The position numbers and the translations under genes were made by a program. 5,725 nucleotides of DNA from Bordetella parapertussis (GTDB taxonomy: Bacteria; Pseudomonadota; Gammaproteobacteria; Burkholderiales; Burkholderiaceae_D): the NCBI GenBank assembly GCA_945883145.1, contig CAMCXB010000099.1, forward strand, positions 1 to 5,725, written 5' to 3'. Positions 1-5,725 of the stretch are shown here, in pieces; position 1 is the first letter of the stretch; each line of letters opens with the position of its first letter. Below the pieces are notes generated by a model. The model made no database searches. It had not been told where the DNA came from and saw only the letters and a program-made list of their open reading frames with translations.

Positions 1-1004
1 AAGTTACGGTCGCTACTATTTGGTTTACATGACAATCCGTTAATGAAAATCGTCTTATTGCGGTACAGCATACGACTTTTTCTACTTAGCTTAATGCCGC
101 GTTTTTCAGATTTAGCTGCAAAACTTACTGCGCTCATACAAGGCTTGGGTGGATCAAAGAACACAGAGTTTTTTGGTTCTGAAAAATACTCACCCAAGAA
201 CAGCTCAACATCTGATTGGGTAAATGCAAGCTTCTTAAATTGTTTAGCCACTTCTTGAATCAGCGCATCGCCTAACTCAGCCGGTGCTTGTTCAGTCAAT
301 TTACCTGCATCGCTATAGATGCCATCTAACTCAATCGAGTCCGCCATGAAGCTAAAGAAGCTTTCACCGAGTTCTTGCCATGAGGGCGCGCGATAACCTA
401 TGGAATACGTCATACATTCACCGACAGCGACACCTTCGTGCGCATAACCAGGAGGTAAATACAGCATATCGCCTGCTTCAAGCAGGAATTCCTGCTCTGG
501 CATGAAATTCTGCAAAATTTTGAGAGGCATGTCGGCTTGTAGCGTGAGGTCTTTTTGCGCACTAATGCGCCAACGGCGCTGGCCACTGGCCTGCAATAAG
601 AACACATCATAAGAATCAAAATGTGCGCCTACGCCACCGCCATCGCTTGCATAGCTAATCATGAGGTCATCTAGACGACTATCAGGAATAAAGCGGAACT
701 GATTGAGTAGTGCTGATGCCTGATCATCATGCAGATTGACGCCTTGTACTAGCAAGGTCCAGTATTTTTGGCTGAACTTGGGATAAGCGGCGATAGGGCC
801 GTGCTCTAATTTCCACTTGCCGCGAAATTGTGTGATGAGGCGGGTTTCTACCTCATCATGCTGCGCCATTTGGAGTAAAGCATCGCGTGACAACACAGGT
901 TGCATGTCAGGGATGGCTTGCCGGATTAATAGAGGTTTTTTCTGCCAGTATTTTTTTAGAAATTGCTGGGTTGTGACAGAACCAAGTAGGCTATTTTTTT
1001 TCAT
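1..1004 (-). CDS. roxA: RoxA/YcfD-type JmjC (cupin 4) 2-oxoglutarate oxygenase, C-terminus cut by window edge
   Basis: Predicted Fe(II)/2-oxoglutarate-dependent hydroxylase of the YcfD/RoxA family. In E. coli this cytoplasmic enzyme hydroxylates an arginine of 50S ribosomal protein L16. The frame is open from the ATG at 1004 to base 1, giving 334 residues and no stop; family members run about 370-390, so roughly the last 40-50 residues (end of the C-terminal winged-helix region) are missing. The JmjC metal triad is visible: H128 and D130 in GGGVGAHFDSYDVF, and H189 in LPPGYAHEG. R143 in GQRRWR aligns with the arginine I recall as the 2-oxoglutarate ligand of YcfD. The segment GKWKLEHGP (62-70) and the helix with DDLMISYA (112-119) also match YcfD. 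The ATG is followed by AAA AAA AAT. Upstream there is only a weak GAG, three bases from the ATG; a TTG at 1025 would add seven residues. Divergent from slyD. Family assignment is strong; the L16 substrate is inferred from homology. Confidence 0.88.
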   Translation of the reverse strand, partial: MKKNSLLGSVTTQQFLKKYWQKKPLLIRQAIPDMQPVLSRDALLQMAQHDEVETRLITQFRGKWKLEHGPIAAYPKFSQKYWTLLVQGVNLHDDQASALLNQFRFIPDSRLDDLMISYASDGGGVGAHFDSYDVFLLQASGQRRWRISAQKDLTLQADMPLKILQNFMPEQEFLLEAGDMLYLPPGYAHEGVAVGECMTYSIGYRAPSWQELGESFFSFMADSIELDGIYSDAGKLTEQAPAELGDALIQEVAKQFKKLAFTQSDVELFLGEYFSEPKNSVFFDPPKPCMSAVSFAAKSEKRGIKLSRKSRMLYRNKTIFINGLSCKPNSSDRN

Positions 1005-1010
1005 ACGCTC

Positions 1011-1039
1011 ATTATATCTGTGCAACTGTGTAATCAAGA
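1011..1039 (-). promoter_or_regulatory. Predicted sigma70-type promoter of roxA, possibly giving a leaderless mRNA
   Basis: The minus strand carries a perfect TATAAT at 1016-1011. The best -35 candidates are weak: TTGATT at 1037-1032 (spacer 15) or TCTTGA at 1039-1034 (spacer 17). Transcription starting about seven bases past the -10 would begin at or beside the A of the roxA ATG (1004), leaving no room for a ribosome binding site. The -10 is seen directly; start-site position and function are inferred. Confidence 0.45.
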
Positions 1040-1063
1040 GTTGGTAATGTGGAGCGGTATAAT
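1034..1063 (+). promoter_or_regulatory. Predicted sigma70-type promoter of slyD
   Basis: A perfect TATAAT lies at 1058-1063, 33 bases before the slyD ATG, in the context GCGGTATAATGCG. No good -35 exists: TCAAGA at 1034-1039 with an 18-bp spacer is the best and matches only three of six consensus bases, so an activator or a strong -10 may carry the promoter. Expected transcription start is around 1069-1071, giving a leader of about 27 bases that contains the GAGAA ribosome binding site. The weak -35 window overlaps that of the opposing roxA promoter. Confidence 0.5.
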
Positions 1064-1096
1064 GCGATTTGTTTTTAAAAATAACGAGAAATCATT

Positions 1097-1639
1097 ATGA
1101 AGATTGCTAAAAACGCCGTTGTTAGTGTGCAGTACAAATTGTCCGATGCGCAGGGCAGCCTGATTGAAGAAAGTCGTGATCCCATGCTGTATTTACACGG
1201 CGGTTATGGCAATACTTTACCTAAAATTGAAGAAGCTTTAGAAGGACAGGAAGTCGGCTATCAAGTCACTGTTCAGCTAGAACCAGAAGATGCCTTTGGT
1301 GAATACGACGCCAAGCTCGTCAAGATTGAGCCACGTAAGTTATTTCCTGCTGAAATAGAAGTCGGTATGCAATTTGAAGGTGAGCCGGAAGAGTCGGATA
1401 GTGATGAAGATGACGTGCGCGTTTTCACCATTACTGATATTGCTGACGACAAGGTCGTGTTAGATGGCAATCATCCGCTAGCTGGTATTGCCTTGCGATT
1501 CGCTTTACATGTGACCGAAGTCAGAGCTGGTTCAGCAGAAGAAATCGCACATCAACATGTACATGGACCACATGGTCATCACCATCATGATGATGACGAT
1601 GATGAAGACGATCAGGTTCGTACCATACAACTGCAATAA
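1097..1639 (+). CDS. slyD: SlyD-type FKBP peptidyl-prolyl cis-trans isomerase with His/Asp-rich tail
   Basis: Cytoplasmic FKBP-family isomerase and chaperone. SlyD catalyses cis-trans isomerisation of prolyl bonds, and in E. coli its histidine-rich tail helps supply nickel to hydrogenase. The 180-residue protein opens like E. coli SlyD (MKIAKNAVVSVQYKL) and has the split FKBP fold: the first part at about 1-70 with YLHGG (32-36), EEALEG (45-50) and EDAFGEYD (64-71); the insert-in-flap chaperone domain at about 72-122; then the return strand with DGNHPLAG (123-130). The tail from 152 has eight histidines (152, 154, 156, 159, 161-164) followed by DDDDDEDD (165-172) and a final QVRTIQLQ. There are no cysteines, whereas the E. 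coli tail is rich in Cys as well as His. The insert domain carries an extra acidic stretch, EPEESDSDEDD (96-106). The start is supported by GAGAA at 1086-1090, six bases before the ATG. Convergent with mutS. The family is clear; nickel as the ligand is inference. Confidence 0.9.
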   Translation: MKIAKNAVVSVQYKLSDAQGSLIEESRDPMLYLHGGYGNTLPKIEEALEGQEVGYQVTVQLEPEDAFGEYDAKLVKIEPRKLFPAEIEVGMQFEGEPEESDSDEDDVRVFTITDIADDKVVLDGNHPLAGIALRFALHVTEVRAGSAEEIAHQHVHGPHGHHHHDDDDDEDDQVRTIQLQ

Positions 1640-1683
1640 CGAGTTTTACTAACGACGCTCTTTAATCTCAATTTGATTGTAGA

Positions 1684-1731
1684 GCCGTTAGCGCTTTATC
1701 AGCTAATCACTCGCTGTCGGCAAGTTTTTTT
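1684..1731 (+). terminator. Probable intrinsic terminator of slyD
   Basis: On the plus strand GCCGTTAGCG (1684-1693) pairs with CGCTGTCGGC (1712-1721). This gives eight Watson-Crick pairs, one G-U and one T-T mismatch around an 18-base loop, followed by AAG and seven Ts (1725-1731). A GC-rich stem next to a T7 tract, 44 bases after the slyD stop, fits a rho-independent terminator. It extends about 25 bases into the 3' end of mutS. The loop is longer than usual, and a competing longer hairpin (1690-1746) uses part of the same sequence. Confidence 0.55.
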
Positions 1732-1746
1732 AGTTGATAAAGCGCT
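1690..1746. repeat. 17-bp inverted repeat across the mutS stop codon (stem-loop)
   Basis: AGCGCTTTATCAGCTAA (1690-1706) and TTAGTTGATAAAGCGCT (1730-1746) are reverse complements except at one position (1702/1734). The odd pair is a G-U in the slyD-sense RNA, so that stem is unbroken there, but an A-C mismatch in the mutS-sense RNA. The loop is 23 bases and holds the end of mutS including its stop (1709-1707). The right arm encodes the conserved ALYQL near the MutS C-terminus, while the left arm is noncoding. No T-tract follows the stem on either strand, so it may shield 3' ends from exonucleases rather than terminate transcription. Confidence 0.7.
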
Positions 1747-4382
1747 TCTAATGCCTCACGTGGCGTCAAACTATCTGGATCAAGTTCAGACAGTGCGCGC
1801 AATGCTTCTGATTCAGTTGTGATGGCTGTCTGTGCTGTTACGTCTTCAGTGCTATCAATTTGCTCTAAAGCAGCCTGACTGGCACGACCAAATAAATCAA
1901 ACTGTGCTTGTGCTTCGAGTGACTGTGCTTCCAAGCTTGCTAGATGTTTGCGTGCAGCGCGTATAACTGGATTGGGTACACCCGCAAGTTGAGCAACTTG
2001 CAAACCATAGCTTTGTGATGCTGGACCATCTTGCACAGCATGCAGAAAAACAATACTGTCTTTATGTTCGACTGCTGCTAAATGTACGTTCGCACAAGCA
2101 GCATGCGCATTTGGTAATTGAGTGAGCTCGAAATAATGCGTGGCAAACAAGGTATAACTCTTTGTTTGTTCAATCAGCCACACAGCAATTGCCCAAGCTA
2201 AGGCTAGACCATCAAAGGTCGATGTGCCACGTCCCACTTCATCCATCAGCACTAAAGATTGTTCGGTTGCGCCATGCAAAATCGCAGCAGACTCTGTCAT
2301 CTCCACCATAAACGTGGAATAACCTGCAGCTAAATCATCGGCTGCACCGATACGAGTAAAGATGCGATCAATCGGTCCAATCTGCGCTGCAGTAGCAGGC
2401 ACATAACTACCCATATACGCTAACAAGGTAATCAATGCGAGTTGACGCATGTAAGTTGATTTACCACCCATGTTAGGGCCAGTAATTAATAACAAGCGTC
2501 GGTCTGGCGAGAGCATGCAATCATTGGCGATAAAACGTTCGATAGAATTTTCTACAACAGGATGACGTCCTTGTACGATATGTAATCCAGCTTTTGAAGT
2601 TAGCTCAGGCTTACACCATGCATGTTTTTCTGCATGATGTGCTAATGAAGTTAAGACATCGATCGTAGCTACTGCGGTAGCGATACTTTGCAAGCTAGGT
2701 ATGAATTGCGCTAGATCGAGTAGTAATTGATCATAGAGTTGTTTTTCACGCGCTAATGCACGATCTTGTGCAGATAAGGCTTTATCTTCAAAGGCTTTTA
2801 ATTCAGGTGTGATGTAACGCTCTGCATTTTTTAAGGTTTGTCTACGACGATAATCATCCGGTACTTTTGCAGTTTGACCATTTGATACTTCGATGTAAAA
2901 ACCATGTACACGATTGTATTCAACACGAAGATTGGCAATCCCAGTACGAGCGCGTTCACGGGTTTCTAAATCGATTAAAAACTGACCTGCATTTTCAGAC
3001 AAACCACGTAACGTATCGAGTTCTTCATCATAGCCATCAGCAATCACACCACCATCACGTACCACTGCAGAAGGTTCTTCACGAATCGCACGCGTCAGTA
3101 GAGTTTGGCAATCCAGTGGTGTGTCACATTGTGTGAACAAGGTATGTAGGTGATCGCCTGCTTGAATCGAATGCGGATAATGTGCGGCTATTTTTTTTGC
3201 AATGACCGGCAATGCGGCTAAACCATTACGCAAACCAGCTAAATCTCTAGGACGTGCAGAGAGGAGAGCGATACGACTGACTATGCGTTCAATATCAGGA
3301 ATGGTGCCAAGTGGTGTCGTTAACTCTGCAACTAAATCAGTTTTAATGAGCGATGCAATCGCAGTATGCCGTTCTTGCGCAATCTGTTGCTGCCGACTCG
3401 GATGATGAATCCAATGTCGTAATAAGCGTGAACCCATCGCAGTGCGACAGTGATCAAGTAAGGATAAGAGTGTGGAAGATGCACTGTGTTCGCTTGCACG
3501 TAGCGGCTCTGTTAATTCTAGATTACGGCGTGTAGCAGCATCTAAGCCTAGATATTCATTTTCAGTTTCAACAGTCAGACTACGTACGTGTTGACAAGCT
3601 TGTCCTTGCGTTTGACGTGCATACAGAAGCACTGCGCCAGCCGCACCGATAGCTACAGTATGTGAACTAATACCAAATCCGGCTAAGGTAGACGTACCAA
3701 AGTGTTCTTGTAAGTTTTTTTGTGCTGCGCTGATATCAAAATGCCAGTCGGGTACCGAGGTGCTTGGTACGGCAGAGTGAGCTTGTAATAGTGACGCATG
3801 CTCTTGCGCTATTAATATTTCAGCAGGTGCTAACCGTTCGAGTTCTTGTTTTAACCTCACGCTAAGTTGATTTTCTTCTAGCGTGAATTCAGTTAATCCA
3901 AATCGACCACTAGCGAGTGACAACCACGACAATCCCAAAATAATTTGTTTACGTTTCGGTTGTAAATAAATAGCGAGTAGAGGGCGATCTGTTTTTTCAG
4001 GCAGTAATTCACTTTCTATCAAAGTGCCCGGAGTAATGACGCGTTGTACACGACGTTCTACCGGTCCTTTACTGGTTGCGGGATCACCGATTTGTTCACA
4101 AATCGCAATCGACTCACCGAGCTTCACCAGTTTTGCTAGATATTGATCTGCAGAGTGGTAGGGCACACCTGCCATTTTGATAGGGTTGCCATTGGATGAA
4201 CCACGTTGAGTAAGAGTGATGCCTAAGATGCGTGAGGCTTTTTCAGCATCTTCAAAAAACAACTCATAAAAATCACCCATGCGATAAAACAGCAGCATGT
4301 GCGGATACTCCGCCTTGATGCCTAAATACTGCCGCATCATAGGCGTGTGTTGCTCCGGTCGGTTGTGCTCGCTGGCTGTCAT
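1707..4382 (-). CDS. mutS: DNA mismatch repair protein MutS
   Basis: Mismatch-recognition ATPase of the methyl-directed repair pathway; it slides on DNA as a clamp and recruits MutL. The protein is complete at 891 residues against 853 in E. coli. The N-terminal mismatch-binding domain has HTPMMRQY (12-19) and the mismatch-reading F38-x-E40 in YRMGDFYELF. Connector, lever and clamp domains occupy about 130-610, with NAERYITPELKAFEDKAL typical of the clamp/lever region. The ABC-type ATPase has Walker A GPNMGGKS (635-642), Walker B LVLMDE (D714, E715), GRGTSTFDG and FATHYFEL. A helix-turn-helix dimerisation region follows, then QFDLF (827-831), which fits the beta-clamp binding consensus, and the C-terminal tetramerisation motif DPDSLTPREALEALYQLKKL (868-887). 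The first ATG is favoured because its N-terminus lines up with E. coli MutS, although the ribosome binding site is badly spaced. It lies 91 bases downstream of rhlE on the same strand and converges with slyD. A weak TGCTACATT at 4434-4426 is the only promoter-like element seen upstream. Confidence 0.98.
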   Translation of the reverse strand: MTASEHNRPEQHTPMMRQYLGIKAEYPHMLLFYRMGDFYELFFEDAEKASRILGITLTQRGSSNGNPIKMAGVPYHSADQYLAKLVKLGESIAICEQIGDPATSKGPVERRVQRVITPGTLIESELLPEKTDRPLLAIYLQPKRKQIILGLSWLSLASGRFGLTEFTLEENQLSVRLKQELERLAPAEILIAQEHASLLQAHSAVPSTSVPDWHFDISAAQKNLQEHFGTSTLAGFGISSHTVAIGAAGAVLLYARQTQGQACQHVRSLTVETENEYLGLDAATRRNLELTEPLRASEHSASSTLLSLLDHCRTAMGSRLLRHWIHHPSRQQQIAQERHTAIASLIKTDLVAELTTPLGTIPDIERIVSRIALLSARPRDLAGLRNGLAALPVIAKKIAAHYPHSIQAGDHLHTLFTQCDTPLDCQTLLTRAIREEPSAVVRDGGVIADGYDEELDTLRGLSENAGQFLIDLETRERARTGIANLRVEYNRVHGFYIEVSNGQTAKVPDDYRRRQTLKNAERYITPELKAFEDKALSAQDRALAREKQLYDQLLLDLAQFIPSLQSIATAVATIDVLTSLAHHAEKHAWCKPELTSKAGLHIVQGRHPVVENSIERFIANDCMLSPDRRLLLITGPNMGGKSTYMRQLALITLLAYMGSYVPATAAQIGPIDRIFTRIGAADDLAAGYSTFMVEMTESAAILHGATEQSLVLMDEVGRGTSTFDGLALAWAIAVWLIEQTKSYTLFATHYFELTQLPNAHAACANVHLAAVEHKDSIVFLHAVQDGPASQSYGLQVAQLAGVPNPVIRAARKHLASLEAQSLEAQAQFDLFGRASQAALEQIDSTEDVTAQTAITTESEALRALSELDPDSLTPREALEALYQLKKLADSE

Positions 4383-4383
4383 G

Positions 4384-4388
4384 CTCTT
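4384..4388 (-). promoter_or_regulatory. Unusually close Shine-Dalgarno of mutS
   Basis: On the minus strand AAGAG ends one base before the mutS ATG, closer than the usual 5-9 bases. No better purine tract lies just upstream. A GGAG at 4356-4353 sits 12 bases before in-frame codon M15, but starting there would remove the HTP residues conserved in E. coli MutS. The upstream ATG is therefore kept, and weak initiation is possible. Confidence 0.4.
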
Positions 4389-4421
4389 AGTGAAATTGAG
4401 TGCTTACAACGGTATGTGAGG

Positions 4422-4468
4422 CGAAAATGTAGCACATTGCAGCAGCCTACTTCTCAGCTGCCTGTGCT
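4422..4468 (-). terminator. Probable terminator after rhlE
   Basis: Reading the minus strand, AGCACA-G-GCAGC (4468-4457) pairs with GCTGC-AA-TGTGCT (4443-4431). This makes eleven pairs with a small 1x2 internal loop and a 13-base apical loop. ACATTTTCG follows, with only four Ts, so the terminator may be leaky. It begins five bases after the rhlE stop and ends about 40 bases before the mutS ATG. On the plus strand it is followed by a poor AT-rich stretch, so it probably works mainly for rhlE. Confidence 0.5.
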
Positions 4469-4473
4469 AAACA

Positions 4474-5725
4474 TTATTTACCGCGCATAGTACGACGTGT
4501 TTGCGTATTGCCTTGTACTGGTTTTTGTTGTGGACGGTTTGGTTTATTCGCTTGTGCTGTGTATGAGCCAGGTGTTGCAGGTTTTGCACCTGATGGTTTG
4601 GGTGTGCGTGGATTATTTCCTGCGCTGTTACCAGAGCCTACAGCTTGCGTAGATTTTCTTGCAGGTTTGCCTTGACGACCCGCATTTGAATTACCGCCTC
4701 TTCCAGTTCTTGATTGCGTGCGATGTTCTTGACTACGTAATTGTATCGGTTGAGGTTTCGCGTTTGGATCAGGTTCAAATCCAACGATCACTTCCACACT
4801 GATTTCACGTTTAATAAAACGCTCAATATCATGAAGTAGCGATTTTTCATCAATACAAACCAATGACACTGCTTCACCGCTAGAACCAGCACGACCTGTT
4901 CTACCTATGCGATGCACATAGTCTTCAGGAACATTAGGTAAATCATAGTTAACCACATGCGGTAGTTGATCAATGTCTATGCCACGCGCTGCAATGTCCG
5001 TAGCGACTAACACTTGTAATGAACCATCTTTAAATTCAGCTAAAGCACGTGTGCGTGCTGCCTGACTCTTATTGCCATGGATGGCCATAGCACTAATATC
5101 AGCTTTACCTAATTGTTCAACTAACTTGTTCGCACCATGTTTAGTACGGGTAAACACCAACACTTGAAACCAATTTTTTTCTTTGATCAGATGCGAGAGC
5201 AGTTGATGTTTACGATCACGATCAACCGGATGAATTTTTTGTGTAATGACTTCGACAGTAGAGTTACGTCGTGCTACTTCAATTAAAGCAGGATTGTTGA
5301 GTAAACCATCCGCCAGTGTTTTGATTTCATCTGAAAAAGTGGCAGAGAATAATAAGTTTTGTCGCTTAGCAGGTAATGCTGCAAGCACTTTGCGTATATC
5401 GCGAATGAAGCCCATGTCCAACATGCGATCGGCTTCATCAAGGATGAGAATTTCTACATGCTTAAGATTGACTGCACCTTGTTGCATTAAATCGAGTAAA
5501 CGACCAGGTGTTGCTACTAAAATATCCACGCCTTGTTTTAAACGCAGAATTTGTGGATTGATGTTCACGCCACCAAACACAACGGCTGAAGATAATTTCA
5601 CATACTTGCCGTAGGTACGTACGCTTTCTTCTACTTGCGCAGCGAGTTCACGGGTTGGTGTGAGGATTAATGCGCGTACATGACGTTGTGTTCCAGTTGG
5701 AAGTGCACGAGAAGATAATAATTGT
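4474..5725 (-). CDS. rhlE: RhlE-type DEAD-box ATP-dependent RNA helicase, N-terminus cut by window edge
   Basis: Cytoplasmic DEAD-box RNA helicase; RhlE of E. coli unwinds RNA duplexes, influences ribosome assembly and assists RNA turnover. The frame is open to base 5725, giving 416 visible residues. By comparison with E. coli RhlE about 70-75 residues are missing, including the Q motif and Walker A (motif I). Numbering from the first visible residue: motif Ia PTREL (23-27), the RhlE-like block FGGVNINPQ (50-58), Ib TPGR (72-75), II DEAD (96-99), III SAT (127-129), IV VLVFTRTKHGA (188-198), V ATDIAARGID (241-250) and VI HRIGRTGR (271-278). Long shared blocks such as PAKRQNLLFSATFSD and NVPEDYVHRIGRTGRA point to RhlE rather than DeaD, SrmB or DbpA. 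The last 90 or so residues form a low-complexity basic tail rich in Gly, Asn, Gln, Pro, Arg and Lys, ending RRTMRGK, as expected of an RNA-tethering tail. The GTG at 5601 is an internal valine codon, not a start. Confidence 0.95.
   Translation of the reverse strand, partial: QLLSSRALPTGTQRHVRALILTPTRELAAQVEESVRTYGKYVKLSSAVVFGGVNINPQILRLKQGVDILVATPGRLLDLMQQGAVNLKHVEILILDEADRMLDMGFIRDIRKVLAALPAKRQNLLFSATFSDEIKTLADGLLNNPALIEVARRNSTVEVITQKIHPVDRDRKHQLLSHLIKEKNWFQVLVFTRTKHGANKLVEQLGKADISAMAIHGNKSQAARTRALAEFKDGSLQVLVATDIAARGIDIDQLPHVVNYDLPNVPEDYVHRIGRTGRAGSSGEAVSLVCIDEKSLLHDIERFIKREISVEVIVGFEPDPNAKPQPIQLRSQEHRTQSRTGRGGNSNAGRQGKPARKSTQAVGSGNSAGNNPRTPKPSGAKPATPGSYTAQANKPNRPQQKPVQGNTQTRRTMRGK

Noticed and set aside
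43..258. Plus-strand open frame of 71 codons near the left edge
   Set aside because: It lies antisense to roxA, which is supported by full-length family similarity and catalytic residues. The product has no recognisable features.
410..619. Minus-strand 69-codon open frame
   Set aside because: It is in another frame inside roxA on the same strand; the JmjC metal site is encoded in the roxA frame, so this is a shadow.
817..1047. Plus-strand 76-codon open frame running into the roxA promoter region
   Set aside because: It is antisense to the roxA 5' end, its Cys-rich translation looks unlike a real protein, and it crosses the divergent promoter region.
1273..1470. Minus-strand open frame opposite slyD
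   Set aside because: The Ser-rich translation is what results from reading the opposite strand of the acidic slyD codons.
1581..1614. CATCATGATGATG palindrome-like low-complexity DNA in slyD
   Set aside because: CAT and GAT codons for adjacent His and Asp runs are naturally self-complementary; coding composition explains it without a regulatory site.
2867..3535. Three plus-strand open frames of 60-89 codons opposite mutS
   Set aside because: They are antisense to well-conserved parts of MutS, have odd His- or Arg-rich composition and resemble no known protein.
4474..5601. rhlE as a complete gene starting at the GTG at 5601
   Set aside because: The frame stays open upstream and encodes RALILTPTRELAAQ, a core helicase motif, so the gene continues past the window edge.
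5246..5614. Plus-strand open frame of 122 codons opposite rhlE
   Set aside because: It is antisense to the DEAD, SAT and TPGR motifs of a clear helicase, and its composition follows from the complementary strand.
1..5725. Mobile element, CRISPR array, tRNA, riboswitch or novel defence locus
   Set aside because: I saw no direct-repeat/spacer pattern, transposase, integrase, tRNA-like fold or leader long enough for a riboswitch; the gaps between genes are all under 100 bases.

Overview
The window is about 45% GC and tightly packed, with four protein-coding genes and short gaps. All four look like chromosomal housekeeping genes of a Gram-negative proteobacterium. The protein sequences resemble E. 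coli YcfD/RoxA, SlyD, MutS and RhlE from end to end but are clearly diverged. The moderate GC and the roxA / FKBP isomerase / mutS grouping make me think of a betaproteobacterium, perhaps Methylophilaceae-like. That placement comes from memory of gene order and is low confidence.

Layout: (1) bases 1-1004, minus strand, a RoxA-type JmjC/cupin 2-oxoglutarate oxygenase (predicted ribosomal-protein arginine hydroxylase), missing its C-terminus at the window edge; (2) bases 1005-1096, a 92-bp divergent promoter region with a perfect TATAAT on each strand; (3) bases 1097-1639, plus strand, a SlyD-type FKBP peptidyl-prolyl isomerase with a His/Asp-rich metal-binding tail; (4) bases 1640-1706, a convergent gap holding a terminator-like hairpin and a 17-bp inverted repeat that reaches into the end of mutS; (5) bases 1707-4382, minus strand, complete mutS; (6) bases 4383-4473, a short gap with a probable terminator; (7) bases 4474-5725, minus strand, an RhlE-type DEAD-box RNA helicase whose N-terminus lies beyond the window edge.

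RoxA (ribosome hydroxylation), SlyD (folding and metal delivery) and RhlE (RNA remodelling, ribosome assembly) all touch translation or protein maturation. MutS belongs to DNA mismatch repair. rhlE and mutS point the same way, but a probable terminator separates them, so a shared operon is doubtful. roxA and slyD are divergent and share one small promoter region.

I found no mobile element, CRISPR array, tRNA/rRNA, toxin-antitoxin pair, phage gene or unfamiliar gene cluster, and no sign of a new biological system. The points worth a second look are small: a possibly leaderless roxA with a promoter facing that of slyD, the overlapping hairpins at the slyD/mutS junction, the unusually acidic SlyD, a clean clamp-binding motif in MutS, and an A8 tract in mutS.
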